Shown: one piece after another, positions 6,279 to 7,584 of the stretch
Layout: the number at the start of each line of letters is the position of its first letter
How positions within the stretch are numbered: position 1 is the stretch's first letter
DNA from: Acidimicrobiales bacterium
GTDB lineage: Bacteria; Actinomycetota; Acidimicrobiia; Acidimicrobiales; JANYDT01
Reading direction: 5' to 3'
NCBI GenBank assembly: GCA_025358985.1
Contig: JANYHQ010000098.1
Location: 1 to 7,584, forward strand
Length of the DNA stretch: 7,584 nucleotides
Notes under the pieces: generated by a model
Databases searched by the model: none
Told to the model about the DNA's origin: nothing
The model's input: the letters and a program-made list of their open reading frames with translations, nothing else
Made by a program: the position numbers and the translations under genes

Positions 6279-7438
6279 TCTGGGTCAGCGAAGAGGGTCA
6301 CCGACACGGCGTCGGTCACCACCTGTGGTGATCCAGCCATTGCTCCAAACACTGCGTCACAGAACATCCCTGCTGCAGGCACGTTGAACATGTCGTGGAC
6401 CACGACCGGATCGATGTCGGGGTCGCGATGGACCTCACTACCTCGAGTAGTAGTGCAGAACAGCAGCACCGCCGCGGTTCGGCCACCAAGTCTGGAGTTG
6501 CGCAGAGCGGCTGACAAGTCGTCGGTGGAGCGCCGCCGGTCACGGACATGAAACTGCACCACCGTGCCCACGTCCACTGGTTCAGCCGTCACCAACGCCC
6601 GAGTCAACCGGTCCACACCAGCGATGGGGCTGACCACCAACGTGGTCTGAGCGCAGCTCTGCGTGATGACCCCGAGCAGTAGTCCCTCGGTCATGAGTTG
6701 GCGCTCTTCATCAGTGGCGTCAGCGACGATCTGATCGAATCGGTCCAACGCTGGTTCCAATGCCAACGCCTGCACCGAACGCCCCCCATCGGTGGCCGTG
6801 ACCGTCATCACCGGCCCCACCGGCCGGGTGCCTTGGGACACGATGTTCTCTACCGCCAGTGATTCACGGGGGATGAGCAGCCCCACGGCGCCGGTGGTGA
6901 TGAATCGCTCGTTGAGAATCAGCCGGGTGCCGCCCGGTCGCCTTCGGCCAGACGCATATCCCCCCACCACGCTCAGATGGGGATGACGTTGGCCGATGGC
7001 GGCGATGGCTCGATGAGCGGGAAACGAAAACGGATCACCGAGCAGTATCAGGGTGCTCGACTCATCGGCGACGTCGGGTATCCAACCGTTCATCATGAGG
7101 CCTGCGGTTTCATCCATCGCTTCGAGCGTCATCGGAGTAACTGATGTGTGATTGATGGCCCATACGCTGATGGCAGGGGAGTGCTCTATGGCTTGACCGG
7201 TGGCGATTACACCCAGCGCAGCACTGCCAATGAGTACCGTCGGCGCCAGTGTGGCTCGTATGGTGGCCACGACGTCGTCGAGCGCGCCGACCAGGTCGGC
7301 TGTCACAAACAGCATCACCACATCGGGGTGTGGGCCCAACTGCTCGTAGATCTGCCCGATGACTTCGCCCACCGCAAACGCCGGGACCGGGTGCCGAGAC
7401 GATGCTGCGGCGTAGGCCGGTGGGACATGGACAGACAT
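6269..7438 (-). CDS. FIST-domain protein (FIST_N plus FIST_C), putative sensor
   Basis: A 389-residue soluble protein with no signal peptide or membrane segment. The N-terminal part (about 20-200) shows the FIST_N pattern: a hydrophobic strand VVMLFVTADL, then TVLIGSAALGVIATGQAIEHSPAIS, equivalent to the 'GCSxxGVIGxGxExExxPAxSV' core. The C-terminal part (about 215-385) shows FIST_C features: AVLLFCTTTRG (323-333), a DPDIDPVVV segment, a VPAAGMFC strand-turn and a final VSVTLF strand. FIST domains are predicted small-ligand sensors, possibly for amino acids, and are often fused to signalling modules; here there is no fused output domain. The ATG start has no clear Shine-Dalgarno sequence. The gene converges on and overlaps the transpeptidase gene by 10 bp and diverges from an unidentified gene starting at 7503. 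Cysteines C262, C328 and C360 are present, but I cannot assign them a role. Ligand and partner are unknown. Confidence 0.82.
   Translation of the reverse strand: MSVHVPPAYAAASSRHPVPAFAVGEVIGQIYEQLGPHPDVVMLFVTADLVGALDDVVATIRATLAPTVLIGSAALGVIATGQAIEHSPAISVWAINHTSVTPMTLEAMDETAGLMMNGWIPDVADESSTLILLGDPFSFPAHRAIAAIGQRHPHLSVVGGYASGRRRPGGTRLILNERFITTGAVGLLIPRESLAVENIVSQGTRPVGPVMTVTATDGGRSVQALALEPALDRFDQIVADATDEERQLMTEGLLLGVITQSCAQTTLVVSPIAGVDRLTRALVTAEPVDVGTVVQFHVRDRRRSTDDLSAALRNSRLGGRTAAVLLFCTTTRGSEVHRDPDIDPVVVHDMFNVPAAGMFCDAVFGAMAGSPQVVTDAVSVTLFADPDQS
6296..6320 (+). terminator. Candidate hairpin downstream of the L,D-transpeptidase gene
   Basis: GGTCACCGAC (6296-6305) can pair with GTCGGTCACC (6311-6320), giving a stem of nine pairs with one C-C mismatch and a 5-base loop, starting 18 bases after the TGA. 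No T-run follows, so at best it is a U-tract-free terminator or a 3'-end stabiliser. It lies inside the opposite-strand FIST coding sequence, so codon constraint could have produced it. A second, overlapping stem can form at 6316-6331 (TCACCA / TGGTGA). Confidence 0.3.
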
Positions 7439-7460
7439 GTATGCCCAGTGTGGTGCATCG

Positions 7461-7488
7461 GCCCGGTCCAGAAATTCCGGGACCAGGC
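7461..7488. promoter_or_regulatory. 28-bp imperfect dyad, candidate operator in the divergent promoter region
   Basis: The pattern is GCC-n-GGTCC-n-G-n-AATT-n-C-n-GGACC-n-GGC. Eleven of fourteen symmetric base pairs match, centred on AATT at 7473-7476. It ends two bases before the -10 element at 7491, so it would cover the -35 region of the gene at 7503. It also sits 23-50 bases upstream of the divergent FIST gene, where that gene's promoter should lie. A dimeric repressor or activator controlling both genes is a reasonable inference; the regulator is not identifiable. Confidence 0.45.
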
Positions 7489-7490
7489 AC

Positions 7491-7496
7491 TAGGTT
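7491..7496 (+). promoter_or_regulatory. Leaderless-type -10 element for the gene at 7503
   Basis: TAGGTT matches TAnnnT and is followed by six bases, GACCCC, then GTG at 7503. This spacing puts transcription start at or next to the start codon, the arrangement of leaderless actinobacterial mRNAs. There is no Shine-Dalgarno sequence in front of that GTG, which agrees. Confidence 0.5.
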
Positions 7497-7502
7497 GACC
7501 CC

Positions 7503-7584
7503 GTGTCCGTCGAGCCTGTGACCGAGCCCGTTGCGGCGTCGGTGTTCGAGGTGGAACTGCCAACAGCTGTGCATCGTGCCGGTT
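7503..7584 (+). CDS. Unidentified protein, N-terminal fragment (cut by window end)
   Basis: An open frame from GTG runs to the window edge for 27 codons, beginning MSVEPVTEPVAASVFEVELP and continuing TAVHRAG. I do not recognise the family. It has no signal peptide or membrane segment in this part; the start is hydrophilic, then FEVELP looks like a beta-strand. Support for coding comes from the leaderless promoter arrangement just upstream, the GC-rich third codon positions and the absence of stops. It is transcribed away from the FIST gene, 64 bp apart, and probably shares control sequence with it. Confidence 0.5.
   Translation, partial: MSVEPVTEPVAASVFEVELPTAVHRAG

Noticed and set aside
7110..7574. 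Minus-strand open frames overlapping the FIST start and the divergent region
   Set aside because: They would run through the leaderless promoter and the FIST N-terminus in another frame and show Arg/His/Cys-rich nonsense composition.

Overview
The window looks like a piece of a high-GC Actinomycetota chromosome. Supporting signs are the GC-rich third codon positions, the frequent GTG starts (four of seven genes as called here), the tkt-tal-zwf gene order and a leaderless-type promoter (TAGGTT six bases before a GTG). The Thr/Pro/Val-rich linker of the secreted protein and the stand-alone FIST protein suggest a lineage such as Acidimicrobiia. That narrower placement is inference.

Layout. Positions 1-137 (minus) hold the N-terminus of a rhodanese-type sulfurtransferase. 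Positions 211-4996 (minus, read right to left) are a pentose phosphate operon: transketolase (tkt), transaldolase (tal) and glucose-6-phosphate dehydrogenase (zwf). tal and zwf are coupled by a 4-base GTGA overlap. An imperfect 13-bp tandem repeat runs across the tkt stop codon and carries an 11-codon micro-ORF toward tal. Positions 4997-5285 are a divergent intergenic region with two small palindromes. Positions 5286-6278 (plus) encode a secreted L,D-transpeptidase with signal peptide, Thr/Pro-rich spacer, peptidoglycan-binding domain and YkuD domain. Its end overlaps by 10 bp the end of a convergent FIST-domain gene (6269-7438, minus). Upstream of the FIST gene is a 64-bp divergent control region with a 28-bp imperfect dyad (7461-7488) and a leaderless -10 element. 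These lead into an unidentified plus-strand gene cut by the window end.

How the genes work together. G6PDH feeds glucose-6-phosphate into the oxidative branch and makes NADPH. Transketolase and transaldolase interconvert pentose phosphates with glycolytic sugars. The opcA, pgl and gnd genes often found beside zwf in actinobacteria are not in the window. The L,D-transpeptidase (wall cross-linking) and FIST (ligand sensing) genes have no evident functional link to that operon.

Most of the window is ordinary housekeeping sequence. I see no CRISPR array, mobile element, tRNA or rRNA, and no convincing new multigene system. The observations most worth checking are the repeat at the tkt stop, the dyad at 7461-7488 and the overlapping convergent gene ends.
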